A stretch of 64,000 nucleotides of DNA from Phycisphaerae bacterium (lineage in GTDB: Bacteria; Planctomycetota; Phycisphaerae; Phycisphaerales; SM1A02). Location: positions 124,001 through 188,000 of the forward strand of contig PBAY01000039.1 in the NCBI GenBank assembly GCA_002717655.1, written 5' to 3'. The position numbers were made by a program, and so were the translations under genes. Position 1 is the stretch's first letter; every line of letters begins with the position of its first letter. Positions 36,328-45,596 of this stretch are shown one piece after another. A model generated the notes under the pieces. The model worked only from the letters and a program-made list of their open reading frames with translations, did not search any database and was not told the DNA's origin.

Positions 36328-37675
36328 TACGCCCATCATTTCGGCTGAGGCATTATCGAAGTCCTATCGACTGTTTCGCCGTGGTCATCATCGCCTGCTG
36401 CAGCATCTCCCATTCGGGATCGGTTCACGGTTCTATCGGGAACATCAGGCACTGCAGGAACTCGACCTCGAGGTTTCCGCGGGTGAGTCCATCGCCGTCA
36501 TCGGTCGTAATGGATCAGGCAAGTCGACCTTTCTTCAGCTGCTCTGTGGCACTTCCGCGCCAACCACGGGCATGATCGAGACCCGCGGACGCATTGCGCC
36601 GCTGCTGGAACTTGGTGCGGGGTTTGCGCCTGAGTTCACTGGTCGTGAGAACCTCAGGCTTGCCGCTTCCATTCTTGGCTTGTCCCGTCGTGAGATCGAT
36701 GAACGGACGCAGGCCATCATCGACTTCGCCGATCTGCCCGATGGTTTCATCGATCAGGCTGTGAAACGCTACTCGAGCGGCATGTACGCGAGACTCGCCT
36801 TCTCAGTGGCGATTCATGTCGATGCCGACATTCTTGTCGTTGATGAGATTCTTTCTGTTGGTGATGGCGCCTTCGTGCAGAAATGCATGCGAGCCATCAG
36901 GGAATTCAAGAAGCATGGGACCTTGTTCTTCGTTTCCCATGACACCCCAGCGGTTCTGGCCCTGTGTGATCGAGCCATCTGGTTGGATCAAGGCAGATTG
37001 ATGGCTCAGGGTCCAACCCGTGATGTCGTTCTGCAATACGAAGCGAGTCTCAAACAGCGGCGCAATGGTGGGGCAGGATTTGAAACCTCGACTCGACGTG
37101 CGGAAGAACCCGTCAATGACGTTCGTGCTGACAGCTTGAAGGCGATGGCTGAATCAGGGATCCCTGCCAAGGCGGTCTTTGATCCAGCTTCCTCAAGCTT
37201 CGGTGAGGGCGGTGCCATGATCAGGAACGTCCAGTTCCTGGATGAGTCGGGAAAACCACTGGATGCTCTGCTTGGCGGGGAAGTCGTCGAACTGGAGATC
37301 ACAGGCGACGTGCAGGATGAAGTGAAGTCACCGATCGTCGGCTTCTATCTTCAGGACCGACTCGGGCAGACGTTGTTTGCGGACAACACCGCGATGGGTC
37401 ACGATGACGCTTCGGCGCAGCCGCTGGCTTCCGGTTCAGGTTTCCGCGCCACCTTCCGATTCCAGATGCCGTGGATGCCTGCAGGCGAGTATGCCATCGG
37501 CGTTGCGATCGCCGACGGCACCATGGAAGACAACATTCCGCTTCATTGGGTCGAGTCGGCGATGGTGTTCAGAATTCATGGATCCCATGTTGCGGTTGGC
37601 CTCGTGGGTCTGCCGATGTTGTCGGTCACGCTGGATGCAGTTTCCAACTTCCAGGAAACCGGTGCAGGCACATGA
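36317..37675 (+). CDS. wzt: O-polysaccharide ABC exporter ATPase with glycan-binding C-terminal domain (Wzt-like)
   Basis: 452 residues. The Walker A GRNGSGKST is near residue 65, the signature YSSGMYARLAFSVAI and Walker B ILVVDEIL near 155-180, and the H-loop in FFVSHDTPAV. Residues ~280-450 form a beta-sandwich of the Wzt C-terminal type (QDRLGQTLFADNT, MPAGEYAIGVAIADGT), which in E. coli O8/O9a recognises the terminal modification of the finished polymer. The presence of this domain suggests that chain ends are capped, perhaps by the methyltransferases that follow. The ATG at 36317 is preferred over a TTG two codons earlier. Confidence 0.94.
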   Translation: MPSDTPIISAEALSKSYRLFRRGHHRLLQHLPFGIGSRFYREHQALQELDLEVSAGESIAVIGRNGSGKSTFLQLLCGTSAPTTGMIETRGRIAPLLELGAGFAPEFTGRENLRLAASILGLSRREIDERTQAIIDFADLPDGFIDQAVKRYSSGMYARLAFSVAIHVDADILVVDEILSVGDGAFVQKCMRAIREFKKHGTLFFVSHDTPAVLALCDRAIWLDQGRLMAQGPTRDVVLQYEASLKQRRNGGAGFETSTRRAEEPVNDVRADSLKAMAESGIPAKAVFDPASSSFGEGGAMIRNVQFLDESGKPLDALLGGEVVELEITGDVQDEVKSPIVGFYLQDRLGQTLFADNTAMGHDDASAQPLASGSGFRATFRFQMPWMPAGEYAIGVAIADGTMEDNIPLHWVESAMVFRIHGSHVAVGLVGLPMLSVTLDAVSNFQETGAGT

Positions 37676-38379
37676 GTGATTCAGGATCCGACAACAAACA
37701 GGTCTGTCATGTCTGCGGTGGACAAGCTTTCGAGTTCGAACCGGTGTTGTGGGATGAACTGGTCGAGGCATGGGGATTGAGTGATCAGGAGCGTGCGTAC
37801 ATCGATCGCCAGCAGGGTGAATGCTGTGTCGTCTGCCGGGCCAATCTTCGATCAAGTTCACTGGCTGCAGCCATTCGACAACATCTGGGCATGGATGGAT
37901 GGTTGCGTGATGAAGCAGGTCGCAGACCCCGGCGGAAGCTCCGGGTTCTTGAATTGAATGAAGCGGGCACACTCTCCCCGGTGCTGCAGCAATGGAAGTC
38001 GCATGTGCTGGGCCAGTATCCGGAGGTCGACATGCAGAACCTTCCCTATGAAGACGAGTCCTTCGATCTCGTACTCCACAGTGACACGTTGGAACATGTG
38101 CCCGATCCGATTCAGGCGCTGCGTGAGTGTCGGCGAGTCCTGAGACCGGGGGGTGCCTGCTGCTACACGATTCCCATCGTGGTTGGACGGATGACCCGCA
38201 GTCGAGACGGGTTGCCCCCATCCTGGCACGGTCAGAGTCGAACCACGGATGAGGATTGGAAGGTTCAGACCGAATACGGGGCGGATGCCTGGTGCCAGCC
38301 GATGGAAGCGGGCTTTGATTCAGTCCGGCTGACCACCCTCCAATGGCCTGCTGCGATCGCGTTGACGCTTTATCGTTGA
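37672..38379 (+). CDS. Class I methyltransferase with N-terminal Cys pairs
   Basis: 235 residues. The first 60 residues hold CHVCGG and CVVCRANLR, which could form a zinc-binding site. A shortened SAM domain follows: RVLELNEAGTLS in the motif I position (lacking the usual GxGxG), then LVLHSDTLEHVPDPI and RVLRPGGACCYTIP. The same design is common in methyltransferases next to surface-glycan genes. It overlaps the wzt stop by four bases, so a role in glycan methylation or capping is likely, but target unknown. Confidence 0.75.
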   Translation: MSDSGSDNKQVCHVCGGQAFEFEPVLWDELVEAWGLSDQERAYIDRQQGECCVVCRANLRSSSLAAAIRQHLGMDGWLRDEAGRRPRRKLRVLELNEAGTLSPVLQQWKSHVLGQYPEVDMQNLPYEDESFDLVLHSDTLEHVPDPIQALRECRRVLRPGGACCYTIPIVVGRMTRSRDGLPPSWHGQSRTTDEDWKVQTEYGADAWCQPMEAGFDSVRLTTLQWPAAIALTLYR

Positions 38380-38436
38380 ATCAAGGGTGGATATCCTGCG
38401 CGGATCCGGGGACACTGGTCCGAAGGAGTTCCTCAC

Positions 38437-39222
38437 TTGACCACCACTCAGCCATCCGACACGACTGAACTGCAGGCCCGAATCGATGAGATGGGCCCCT
38501 GGTTCTATGACATGGACCTTGGCAATGGTCTTCGGACGTACTCCAAGGTCGCCGGTTCTCATGGCGATATCCACACGACTCGGCGAGCCATGGTGGCAGG
38601 CGTCGTCCAGTCGCACTTCGGTAATCGCCTGTCCGCTATTTCTGCATTGGACGTCGGTTGTCACGAGGGCTACTTCAGTTTCATGCTTTCCGGGCTTGGT
38701 GTTCCCCGTATCCATGGGGCGGATCTGAGAGGGGAGAGTCTGGCGAAGGCGCGACAACTGGCTGAAATCGCCGATCGCTCCGGGATGGAGTGGACTCAGT
38801 GCAATTGTGAAGCGCTTGATCAGCATGTCACGGGGACCTTTGAGCTCTGTCTGTGCGTGGGCTTGATCTATCACCTGGAGAACCCCATCCGGTGTCTGCG
38901 GCAGATCGCGGACCGCTGCGGAGAAATGCTGGTGGTTGAAACTCAGGTCTGTGATGAGATCGAGGGGGAGACCGAGTGGGGTCGTCAAGAATGCAAAATG
39001 CCGTATCAGGGCGGATTCGCGCTGATCGATGAGACCTGCTTTGATGACAATCCCGAAACGGGTGCCACACCCTTGGCCCTGTGCCCCTCTCCAGGAGCAC
39101 TGAAGACCATTCTCAAGGCCTTGGGCTTCCCTCGGGTTGAGACGATCCAGCCACCGGCCACAGGGAACGAGCAAATGTTGCGGTCCAAGCGTGTGGTCAT
39201 GGCGGGTTATAGGACAACCTGA
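38437..39222 (+). CDS. SAM methyltransferase, CmoB-like / DUF1698 type
   Basis: 261 residues. ALDVGCHEGYFSFML is SAM motif I, and LCLCVGLIYHLENPIRCLR matches the conserved block of the tRNA (mo5U34) methyltransferase/DUF1698 group. In glycan clusters such proteins act as sugar O-methyltransferases. The TTG start at 38437 is supported by an AAGGAG RBS nine bases upstream; the next in-frame ATG would remove conserved residues. It is the last gene of the exporter operon, followed by a long non-coding stretch. Confidence 0.75.
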   Translation: MTTTQPSDTTELQARIDEMGPWFYDMDLGNGLRTYSKVAGSHGDIHTTRRAMVAGVVQSHFGNRLSAISALDVGCHEGYFSFMLSGLGVPRIHGADLRGESLAKARQLAEIADRSGMEWTQCNCEALDQHVTGTFELCLCVGLIYHLENPIRCLRQIADRCGEMLVVETQVCDEIEGETEWGRQECKMPYQGGFALIDETCFDDNPETGATPLALCPSPGALKTILKALGFPRVETIQPPATGNEQMLRSKRVVMAGYRTT

Positions 39223-39571
39223 CGTTTGCCCCCTGGAAACGAAATTTATTTTCTGAGGTCCTTAAATAAGGATCAGGGCTGGAATCCACCTCTGAGCCCT
39301 GCATAGGGCGATTCTTGGACACAGCAGCCCCAAGGGCCTGCTGATATACATGTAAACATTTGTAAATAAAGGTCTTGCGCAATCTCCGGCGGATTCACCC
39401 TCCGCTGAGGGTCGCCTGAAGCACCTTGGATGGCTGTTTTTGAGTCAATGGCGACTCTTGGGACAGGTTCAGCCGTCATGAGACGTATCTTGCCAGGCCG
39501 GCCGGGGGCATGATTCAGTCGTTCTCGGACCTGAAAGGCCTGAAATCAGGGATTTGACGCGGTTGCCCGGT

Positions 39572-39599
39572 TTGACAGGGGCTGTGGGATCCGTACAAT
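39572..39599 (+). promoter_or_regulatory. Strong sigma-70-like promoter of the large surface protein gene
   Basis: TTGACA at 39572-39577, a 16-base spacer and TACAAT at 39594-39599 give a full consensus -35 and a five-of-six -10. This is the best promoter seen in the window. The expected start of transcription is near 39606. Confidence 0.7.
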
Positions 39600-39609
39600 T
39601 CGCGTCATT

Positions 39610-39636
39610 CGCCGGAGGATCCCGGCGGGGGTTTTT
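39610..39636 (+). promoter_or_regulatory. Hairpin plus T-run at the start of the leader (possible attenuator)
   Basis: CGCCGG pairs with CCGGCG (39610-39615 with 39622-39627, loop of six), then GGGG and five T. It lies within a few bases of the predicted transcript start, so it may be a 5' stabilising stem or an early attenuator. The four G between stem and T-run weaken the terminator reading. Confidence 0.4.
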
Positions 39637-39794
39637 GAATGGTTCGCGAACCATTGACCGATACCGGTGACTTCCGGTACGTACGGAACCAGTTTGTCTA
39701 TTTGGTTGTTGGTAAGAAAGCCGGCAGCATTTCGAATCTCTAGAGATGGGTGTGCCTCGGTCATGAGACGTCGAGGCCAAACAGGAGCAATCAC

Positions 39795-42305
39795 ATGCAT
39801 GTATTGAAGAAGGTCGGCACTACGCTTCTTGCCGGTGGAGTTGTTGGCACGTTTGCCACAGCTGCGCTTGGTACGAGCGAACTCTTGACCGTCGGCGACT
39901 ATGGCAACTACTCACAGTCCAGTCCTGACGGCAATTCAGATCGAATTGTCTGGGACAGCGTCGAAGGTACAGTCACCTTTGTCTACACCGACGGCACTGG
40001 CCTCAATGTTCTGGACTCATCCGGCGAACTGGTCGCTGTCGTTGCCTCAGGCACGAACGGTACCAACAGTGGTTATGGCCGTAACGCCACAACCACATAC
40101 AACTTTGGCGAAACAAATCCATTCGCCGCTCCAGATGGCAACCCTGTCGGCTGGTGGGCCCCTGCTACCATTGATGACAATGCCACGGCATACGGCGGCT
40201 TCGGCGCAACCGCTCGATACTACATCGACGGTCCTGCTGGCTCCTATATTTACAATGGCCGAAATGCAGGCGATGCTCACAGTGCAGACAACCTGACCAT
40301 CAGTTCTGGTGGTACTGGTTACATGCCTGGTGCTCAGAACGCCACATGGGGCGCCAACAGCCTTCTGGTCGAAATCAGCGCACCATTGGCCGGCGATATC
40401 GGCAGCTTCGGATTCGCAGTTGGCGCAGGTGGCAATGCCACCACCGACAACATCAACGCGGTTGTCAATCAGGCCGGTGTACGTCAAAATGTCACGGGAA
40501 CCTCCACGCGTATGTGGATCACTGGCGATGCAAGTAATGGAACTGCTGGTAACTGGCGTCTGTTCCTTGGCCATACTCCTGTGGCATCAAACAACACTGC
40601 TGTCGTAGGTGCAGCTTCAGCTGCTGGTCAGGTTGCGAATCTTGATATTCGTGCCAACTCCAACGTAACGGCTGTCACAACCTCCGGCATCGGTTACACC
40701 GCTGGCAACTTCATGATCTATGACGCTGACGGCAACTTGGTTGACGGCGTTGTCATCAGTTACAACACTGATGATGCTGGACGTATCTACACTGGTGCTG
40801 CTGGCTCCACTGTCAGTGGAACGAACAACACCAATGGTCTCGCCAACGATACGAGTGCAGACAACTGGAATTCCAGTGCAGGCTGGACCATCACCCAGAA
40901 CAATGCCTCTGGCCTGACCAGCTCCGCTGGTTGGACCGTTGTTCCTCAGGGCAATGGCTTCGGCTTCGACTGCCGTGGCGTCCACCTCTATGGTCAGGTC
41001 GTCGCGCTTCAGGCGATGTCCACCTGGTATAACGATGCTGTCGGTCCTAGTGCTACCAACGGCACCTCAAGCTTCCCAGAAGTGACCATCACTCTTGGCG
41101 CAAACAGCAATGCTGAAGCAGCAACTGTTGGAACCAACGGCTCTGCAGTCGTCTTTGCTACAGGTGCCATCCCAACCGGTGCTGTCATCGGTGGTCATGT
41201 TGAAGATGGTGGCCAGAACTACTCCAGCGCACCTGATATCACGGTAGACGCTGGTGATTCCGGCGACGGCGCTGTCCTCACCGGCATCCTCGGTGGCGTA
41301 GGCAACCGTCAGGTCAGCACCAGCGACGGCACCGTCGTCACTGGTCTTGCTGCGGGTTACACCTGCTACGCAAATGGTGACTTCAACGGCGATGGCAACA
41401 GTGATCTGGTCTGGCGAAGTGCTGACTACGGTCTGGCGATCTGGAATATGGGCGCTGACGCTCGTATCGAGTCCGCTGGCTTCATCACTGATCCAGGTGC
41501 AGACTGGCAGCTCATCACCCTCGGCAAGATGGGTTATGACGGCGTTGGTTGCTGCATGTTCTGGTACAACACCAGCACTGGCCAGACTGCTGTCTGGGCT
41601 GTCAACTCAACCGATGCTGATCCAGCCAACTGGATCCTCGGCGGTGCCTTCCTGGATACCGTTGACAACCTCAACTACACCCCACGCTGCGGCAACAACG
41701 TTGTTCAGAATGGTGGATCCGCCGTTTACTGGCAGGATGGCGCCGCTGGCAATGTTGCCTACTGGCCAGTCAGCATGAGTGCGAACGCAAGCTCCGCTTC
41801 CAACAGCGGTGCTGGTGAACTCACCTTCGAGGGTGCAACCATCGCAGCCACTGGCTACAACGTCGCAGGCGTTGGCAACATGAACGGCCGTCCGGTCGGT
41901 GATGGTGCTTCCGTCCTTCGTGACGTCGCCCTCACTGGTGCTGATGGCACAACTGCCGTCTGGACCATGGACAGCGACTGGACCACATGCCTCAGCGGCG
42001 CGTTCACAACCTTCGCAGGTGTGATCACCGAGCAGGGTTATGAGTTCGCAGGCGTTGGCCAGTATGCCAACAATGTCACCTACACCCGTAACGCTGCTGT
42101 AGGCGTTATTGATGGAGGCACACGTCTCCAGTGGATGTACAACATGATGTGGAGCTCCCCAGGTGCTGGCACATCATTCACTTGGATGATGGATCGCAAT
42201 ATCCAGCTCCAGGATATTGATGCAGAGGGTGCAGTCACCGGTTCCGGCCTGCTCACCAACAATGCTGCAGTTGTCGGCACAGGTGCTGTGACCTTCAACG
42301 ACTGA
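39795..42305 (+). CDS. Large exported surface protein, sequon-rich, probably abundant
   Basis: 836 residues from the ATG at 39795, which follows CAGGAGC. A signal peptide (MHVLKKVGTTLLAGGVVGTFATAALG) is clear. The mature protein is rich in Gly, Ala, Thr and Asn and poor in charged residues, especially Lys. From about residue 526 there are FG-GAP/VCBS-like blades: NGDFNGDGNSDLVWR, GCCMFWYNTSTGQ and repeats ending in Trp-rich 'xVWxM' strands. By hand count it has 23 N-X-S/T sequons. It resembles the next two large genes. Promoter, RBS and terminator all suggest a highly expressed single-gene unit; an S-layer or outer-surface role is inference. No sorting domain such as PEP-CTERM is seen. Confidence 0.8.
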   Translation: MHVLKKVGTTLLAGGVVGTFATAALGTSELLTVGDYGNYSQSSPDGNSDRIVWDSVEGTVTFVYTDGTGLNVLDSSGELVAVVASGTNGTNSGYGRNATTTYNFGETNPFAAPDGNPVGWWAPATIDDNATAYGGFGATARYYIDGPAGSYIYNGRNAGDAHSADNLTISSGGTGYMPGAQNATWGANSLLVEISAPLAGDIGSFGFAVGAGGNATTDNINAVVNQAGVRQNVTGTSTRMWITGDASNGTAGNWRLFLGHTPVASNNTAVVGAASAAGQVANLDIRANSNVTAVTTSGIGYTAGNFMIYDADGNLVDGVVISYNTDDAGRIYTGAAGSTVSGTNNTNGLANDTSADNWNSSAGWTITQNNASGLTSSAGWTVVPQGNGFGFDCRGVHLYGQVVALQAMSTWYNDAVGPSATNGTSSFPEVTITLGANSNAEAATVGTNGSAVVFATGAIPTGAVIGGHVEDGGQNYSSAPDITVDAGDSGDGAVLTGILGGVGNRQVSTSDGTVVTGLAAGYTCYANGDFNGDGNSDLVWRSADYGLAIWNMGADARIESAGFITDPGADWQLITLGKMGYDGVGCCMFWYNTSTGQTAVWAVNSTDADPANWILGGAFLDTVDNLNYTPRCGNNVVQNGGSAVYWQDGAAGNVAYWPVSMSANASSASNSGAGELTFEGATIAATGYNVAGVGNMNGRPVGDGASVLRDVALTGADGTTAVWTMDSDWTTCLSGAFTTFAGVITEQGYEFAGVGQYANNVTYTRNAAVGVIDGGTRLQWMYNMMWSSPGAGTSFTWMMDRNIQLQDIDAEGAVTGSGLLTNNAAVVGTGAVTFND

Positions 42306-42338
42306 TCTTCCTAAGAGATCAGCAACGCACTTGAAACG

Positions 42339-42374
42339 CAGGGGCGTGCCTTCGGGCACGCCCCTGTTCTTTTT
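42339..42374 (+). terminator. Strong Rho-independent terminator with UUCG loop
   Basis: A perfect 12-bp GC-rich stem, CAGGGGCGTGCC with GGCACGCCCCTG, closes a TTCG tetraloop and is followed by TTCTTTTT. It lies 34 bases after the stop of the large surface protein. Confidence 0.95.
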
Positions 42375-42506
42375 AGTCAACTCTGATACGGATCAATGAG
42401 TTTCAGACAAGAGGTTGACTCATTCATCGCAGCGTCTGCTGTGATACCATCAAGTTGTCGTTCGATGGATCGCCATGTTGTTCAACCAGCAGTGAGACGC
42501 TGAGCA

Positions 42507-45287
42507 GTGAACCAGAGGCCACAATCCACCAGCCATCACACGCCGCCAAGACGCGGATACCGCTCCATGTTTGTACGGAGCATGCTGGTCAGTGGAGTGA
42601 CGCTGGGATCATTTCTGTGGATGGCTGATTCGGTCGATGCCGCAGAACATCTGATGGCGTTGGGCGACTTCGGTAATGAACGAGATGCGCGTCCTGATGG
42701 CTACGCCGACCGACTGCTCTGGGATGACACCAGTCACCAACTGGTGATCCATTATCTCGGCGGTGGTGGTCTTGATCGGATGGATCGGACCGGGCAGGTC
42801 GTGAGTATCAATATTGCTGATTCCGGTACTGGCTATGGCCGTGTCAAACCCGGTGTTGATGGCCTGCGTATTGAATCCTTCCGCAGGGATGAACTTCCAA
42901 CAGGCCTTGTGCTGGATGAGAATCAGTCATCAACGCAGGAGGGGAAGCCGGAACAATTCGAGTTCTGGACGTTGCCGCTTGTGATTGATGATGAGGGAAC
43001 CGAAGGCGAAGGCCTGGCTGGCATGGCGATTCTGGATGGGCGAGCAGGGGCCTGGTCGTATTACCCGATCAACCACGCGTGGGAGAACCCGCTACTTGAT
43101 GCAGGGGATTTTCCGATCACACTTGAAGATAATGATCTGCAATTGAGCCATGGCGGTTCTGGTTATGCCATGCCCGCTTCACCATTGTTGCTGACCCAGT
43201 CACGTCTGCTGATCAAACTGCAGGGTGAGAATCTCGGTTCCCTTGGTTTCACTCCAGGTCATCACCTCACCGAGTCACGCTATCTTCCAGGTGATCCAAA
43301 GCCGATCACGGATACGGTTGTCGAGTTTGAAATTACCGGCGACATCATCAATCCGTTTGTTCAACAGCCTGGCAACTGGCGCAATGTTCTTGCCCATACA
43401 CCGGCATCCGGCGATGCTTCAAAGGGATGGCAATTGCCATGGGCGGCAAGCAAAGTTGGCCAGATTGCAGACCTTCGAATCACTGCCGACAGCAGGGGTC
43501 ACGAGATCCAGCAACCGGAAGAGCTGCTGAACGACATCGAGTTGGAACAACTTCAAGACCAGCCTGAAGATCATGTTTCGATTGATTCCGATGCATCGCT
43601 GAATCAAGTCGAAGAATCTGAAGAGGCAGATGAGCCTGTTCTGATTGAAACCGAGCCGACCAGCGGAATCGGTTACGAACCGGGCCTCTTCGAGATCCGG
43701 GATCAAGAAGGTCAGGAGGTCGTTGGCTGGAAGATTCGTTACGAAACCGATACTGATGGCCGCATCTATGTGCATGCCAAGGGTTCGGCAAAGCGAACCC
43801 GGGGAAACATATCGCGACAACGTGTCGGCCAGCCCGATTGCGAGACGTACCAGCATGGATGGACGATTGAACGAAATCCATCAGCGATCCGTGACACCTC
43901 AGGGTGGACCTTGCATCCACAAGGAGATGGAACAGGTTTCAATTGCAATGGAATACTGGCATTTGGCCAGTTGGTGGCTTTACCGCCGATCAGCAATCAC
44001 ACGGACACCCCGGAAGGGTTTGATGTCCAGTCGATGCCGGAGATCGTGATTGAACGCTCGCCAGGTATCCATGCGGCACAACTGGCCGCGATTCCACCGG
44101 CCATTGAATGTCGTGTTCCCGCCGAGGGACGGGTCATCGGTACGGTTCTCAAGAATTCGGGTGCTGGCTACTACCGCACGCCGACCATCACGCTGCCGGA
44201 ATCGACCATCGGCGCAACGGCCGGACTCGTTGCGGTTCTGGGTGATGATGGCCGGCGCCCCATTCTGCTTGGTGAAGCTCCAGCTGATGTCGGGTTGAAG
44301 GGTTGGGAGATTCATACCAACGGAGATTTCAATGGCGACGGAATCTCCGATCTGTTCATGCATCATCCCGCTACTGGTGAATCAGCCATCTGGAATCTCG
44401 ACCATCAGGCGAAGATCCGCATGCGTGGCGATCAAGCTGAAGCGCATGCCTTGCCTTCACTGCCAACCAGCTGGAGGGTCGGAGGCATTGGTCGATTCGG
44501 TCTAGATGAAACCGGTTGTTGCATTCTGTGGCGCAACAGGGTGACGGGTCAGAATGTTCTGTGGATCGTTGACTCCTCGCGGTCCGATCCAGATGATTGG
44601 GTTCGACCTGAATCAGATTTCCTGCCCACGGTGAGCAATCTGGGCTGGGGCATGGCATGCACCAACAATGCAGCGAGAAACATCGGTGACCGCCTGTTCT
44701 GGATTGATCCTGTGACAGGAAGTGTGGCACAGTGGAGGATCAAGGTTGATCTTGATCGGCCGGCAACCGAGTGGATTGATGAACCCGACTATCTGCGTGA
44801 TCCTTCAGGCGAACGGATTCTGGGGATGCATTCCTCATGGGAACTGATCGGTGCCGGCAGCCTCGGCGGACAGCCACATTCTGATGGAAGCAGTGCCTTT
44901 CGTGATCTTCTCTTCTTTGATCGTGAAAGCGGTCGGGTCGCCATCTGGCTGCTGGATGGATCAGGCACCCAGATCGATGGGTCAGCGCCGAATGGTGGTG
45001 CGGGATTCGTGACCCGGGGGGGGAGTGTCATCGATGGTGAGATCAGATACTGCCGTCCAGTGGGAATTGGCCAATATGCCATGGACGGGGTTCGTTGGTC
45101 CGAGGTAGGGGCTGGTGTCGAGTATCGAAGCCATTGGTTCCCCACCATTGGCTGGCAGCTGCCCGGAGAGGGGCCCTGGTTCACGTGGCGGTTCAACCGC
45201 TCCGTGGACGTCATGCGAGCGGTTCAGGGCCGTCTGAAAGGCTCAGGCAGATCTGCCAAACCATTTCAGGTCGACAAGCTCAGGTAA
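42507..45287 (+). CDS. Large exported protein, second paralogue
   Basis: 926 residues from the GTG at 42507; an ATG at residue 21 (42567) starts directly at the signal peptide (MFVRSMLVSGVTLGSFLW ... DAAEH) and may be the true start. The mature start LMALGDFGNERDARPDGYADRLLW parallels LTVGDYGNYSQSSPDGNSDRIVW of the first protein (positions only). FG-GAP-like blades recur (NGDFNGDGISDLF, GCCILWRNRVTGQ). It differs by a long acidic insertion near residues 335-385 and many more charged residues. By hand count it has only four N-X-S/T sequons. A weak TTGACT/TGTGAT pair at 42415-42445 could be its promoter. Confidence 0.78.
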   Translation: MNQRPQSTSHHTPPRRGYRSMFVRSMLVSGVTLGSFLWMADSVDAAEHLMALGDFGNERDARPDGYADRLLWDDTSHQLVIHYLGGGGLDRMDRTGQVVSINIADSGTGYGRVKPGVDGLRIESFRRDELPTGLVLDENQSSTQEGKPEQFEFWTLPLVIDDEGTEGEGLAGMAILDGRAGAWSYYPINHAWENPLLDAGDFPITLEDNDLQLSHGGSGYAMPASPLLLTQSRLLIKLQGENLGSLGFTPGHHLTESRYLPGDPKPITDTVVEFEITGDIINPFVQQPGNWRNVLAHTPASGDASKGWQLPWAASKVGQIADLRITADSRGHEIQQPEELLNDIELEQLQDQPEDHVSIDSDASLNQVEESEEADEPVLIETEPTSGIGYEPGLFEIRDQEGQEVVGWKIRYETDTDGRIYVHAKGSAKRTRGNISRQRVGQPDCETYQHGWTIERNPSAIRDTSGWTLHPQGDGTGFNCNGILAFGQLVALPPISNHTDTPEGFDVQSMPEIVIERSPGIHAAQLAAIPPAIECRVPAEGRVIGTVLKNSGAGYYRTPTITLPESTIGATAGLVAVLGDDGRRPILLGEAPADVGLKGWEIHTNGDFNGDGISDLFMHHPATGESAIWNLDHQAKIRMRGDQAEAHALPSLPTSWRVGGIGRFGLDETGCCILWRNRVTGQNVLWIVDSSRSDPDDWVRPESDFLPTVSNLGWGMACTNNAARNIGDRLFWIDPVTGSVAQWRIKVDLDRPATEWIDEPDYLRDPSGERILGMHSSWELIGAGSLGGQPHSDGSSAFRDLLFFDRESGRVAIWLLDGSGTQIDGSAPNGGAGFVTRGGSVIDGEIRYCRPVGIGQYAMDGVRWSEVGAGVEYRSHWFPTIGWQLPGEGPWFTWRFNRSVDVMRAVQGRLKGSGRSAKPFQVDKLR

Positions 45288-45596
45288 TTCATTGCTGAAA
45301 GGGTGTTGAAGCCTGATTTCAGCTGATTCAGGCAATCAGTTGGCGGTCGATACGTTTTCTCGGAGGCAGAACCCTGACGGGGTCTCAGCCGTATCTTGAA
45401 GCAGGAAATGGCCCTCCAGGAGCCAGAATCGGCGTGATCGGACCTTGAGGGGCAGTTCCGTACGGAAATCGACGCCTATGACGGTACACAACCGATGGTG
45501 AGGTATCCTGTTACATCAGCCTTATAGGTTGATTTAGGCATTTTTGGCTGGATTCAAAGCCAGCCAGATAAGTTGGAACGAGTTGGTGAGGTATTC
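45288..45596. other. 309-base non-coding region before the third large gene
   Basis: No supported gene. It holds a perfect 12-bp palindrome TTCCGTACGGAA (45456-45467) and a GGCTGG/CCAGCC hairpin (45546-45565) shortly upstream of the RBS of the next gene. No clear promoter hexamers were recognised. Confidence 0.4.

Larger units (their letters stand above)
39223..39794. other. 572-base non-coding region with promoter and structured leader
   Basis: No supported gene lies here. It contains an AT-rich patch with two tandem 10-base half-repeats (TGTAAACATT, TGTAAATAAA, 39351-39370), a bulged hairpin with ACCCT/AGGGT arms (39397-39412), two TTTGAC hexamers (39553 and 39571), the promoter and the leader of the large exported protein. 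The leader between the predicted start of transcription near 39606 and the ATG is about 190 bases and holds three hairpins: 39610-39627, the 14-bp palindrome TGGTTCGCGAACCA at 39640-39653 and a TTCCG/CGGAA stem at 39672-39688. Confidence 0.6.

Noticed and set aside
39197-39800. Small minus-strand frames in the non-coding region
   Set aside because: No RBS, no hydrophobic or family pattern, and they run through the promoter and hairpins on the plus strand.
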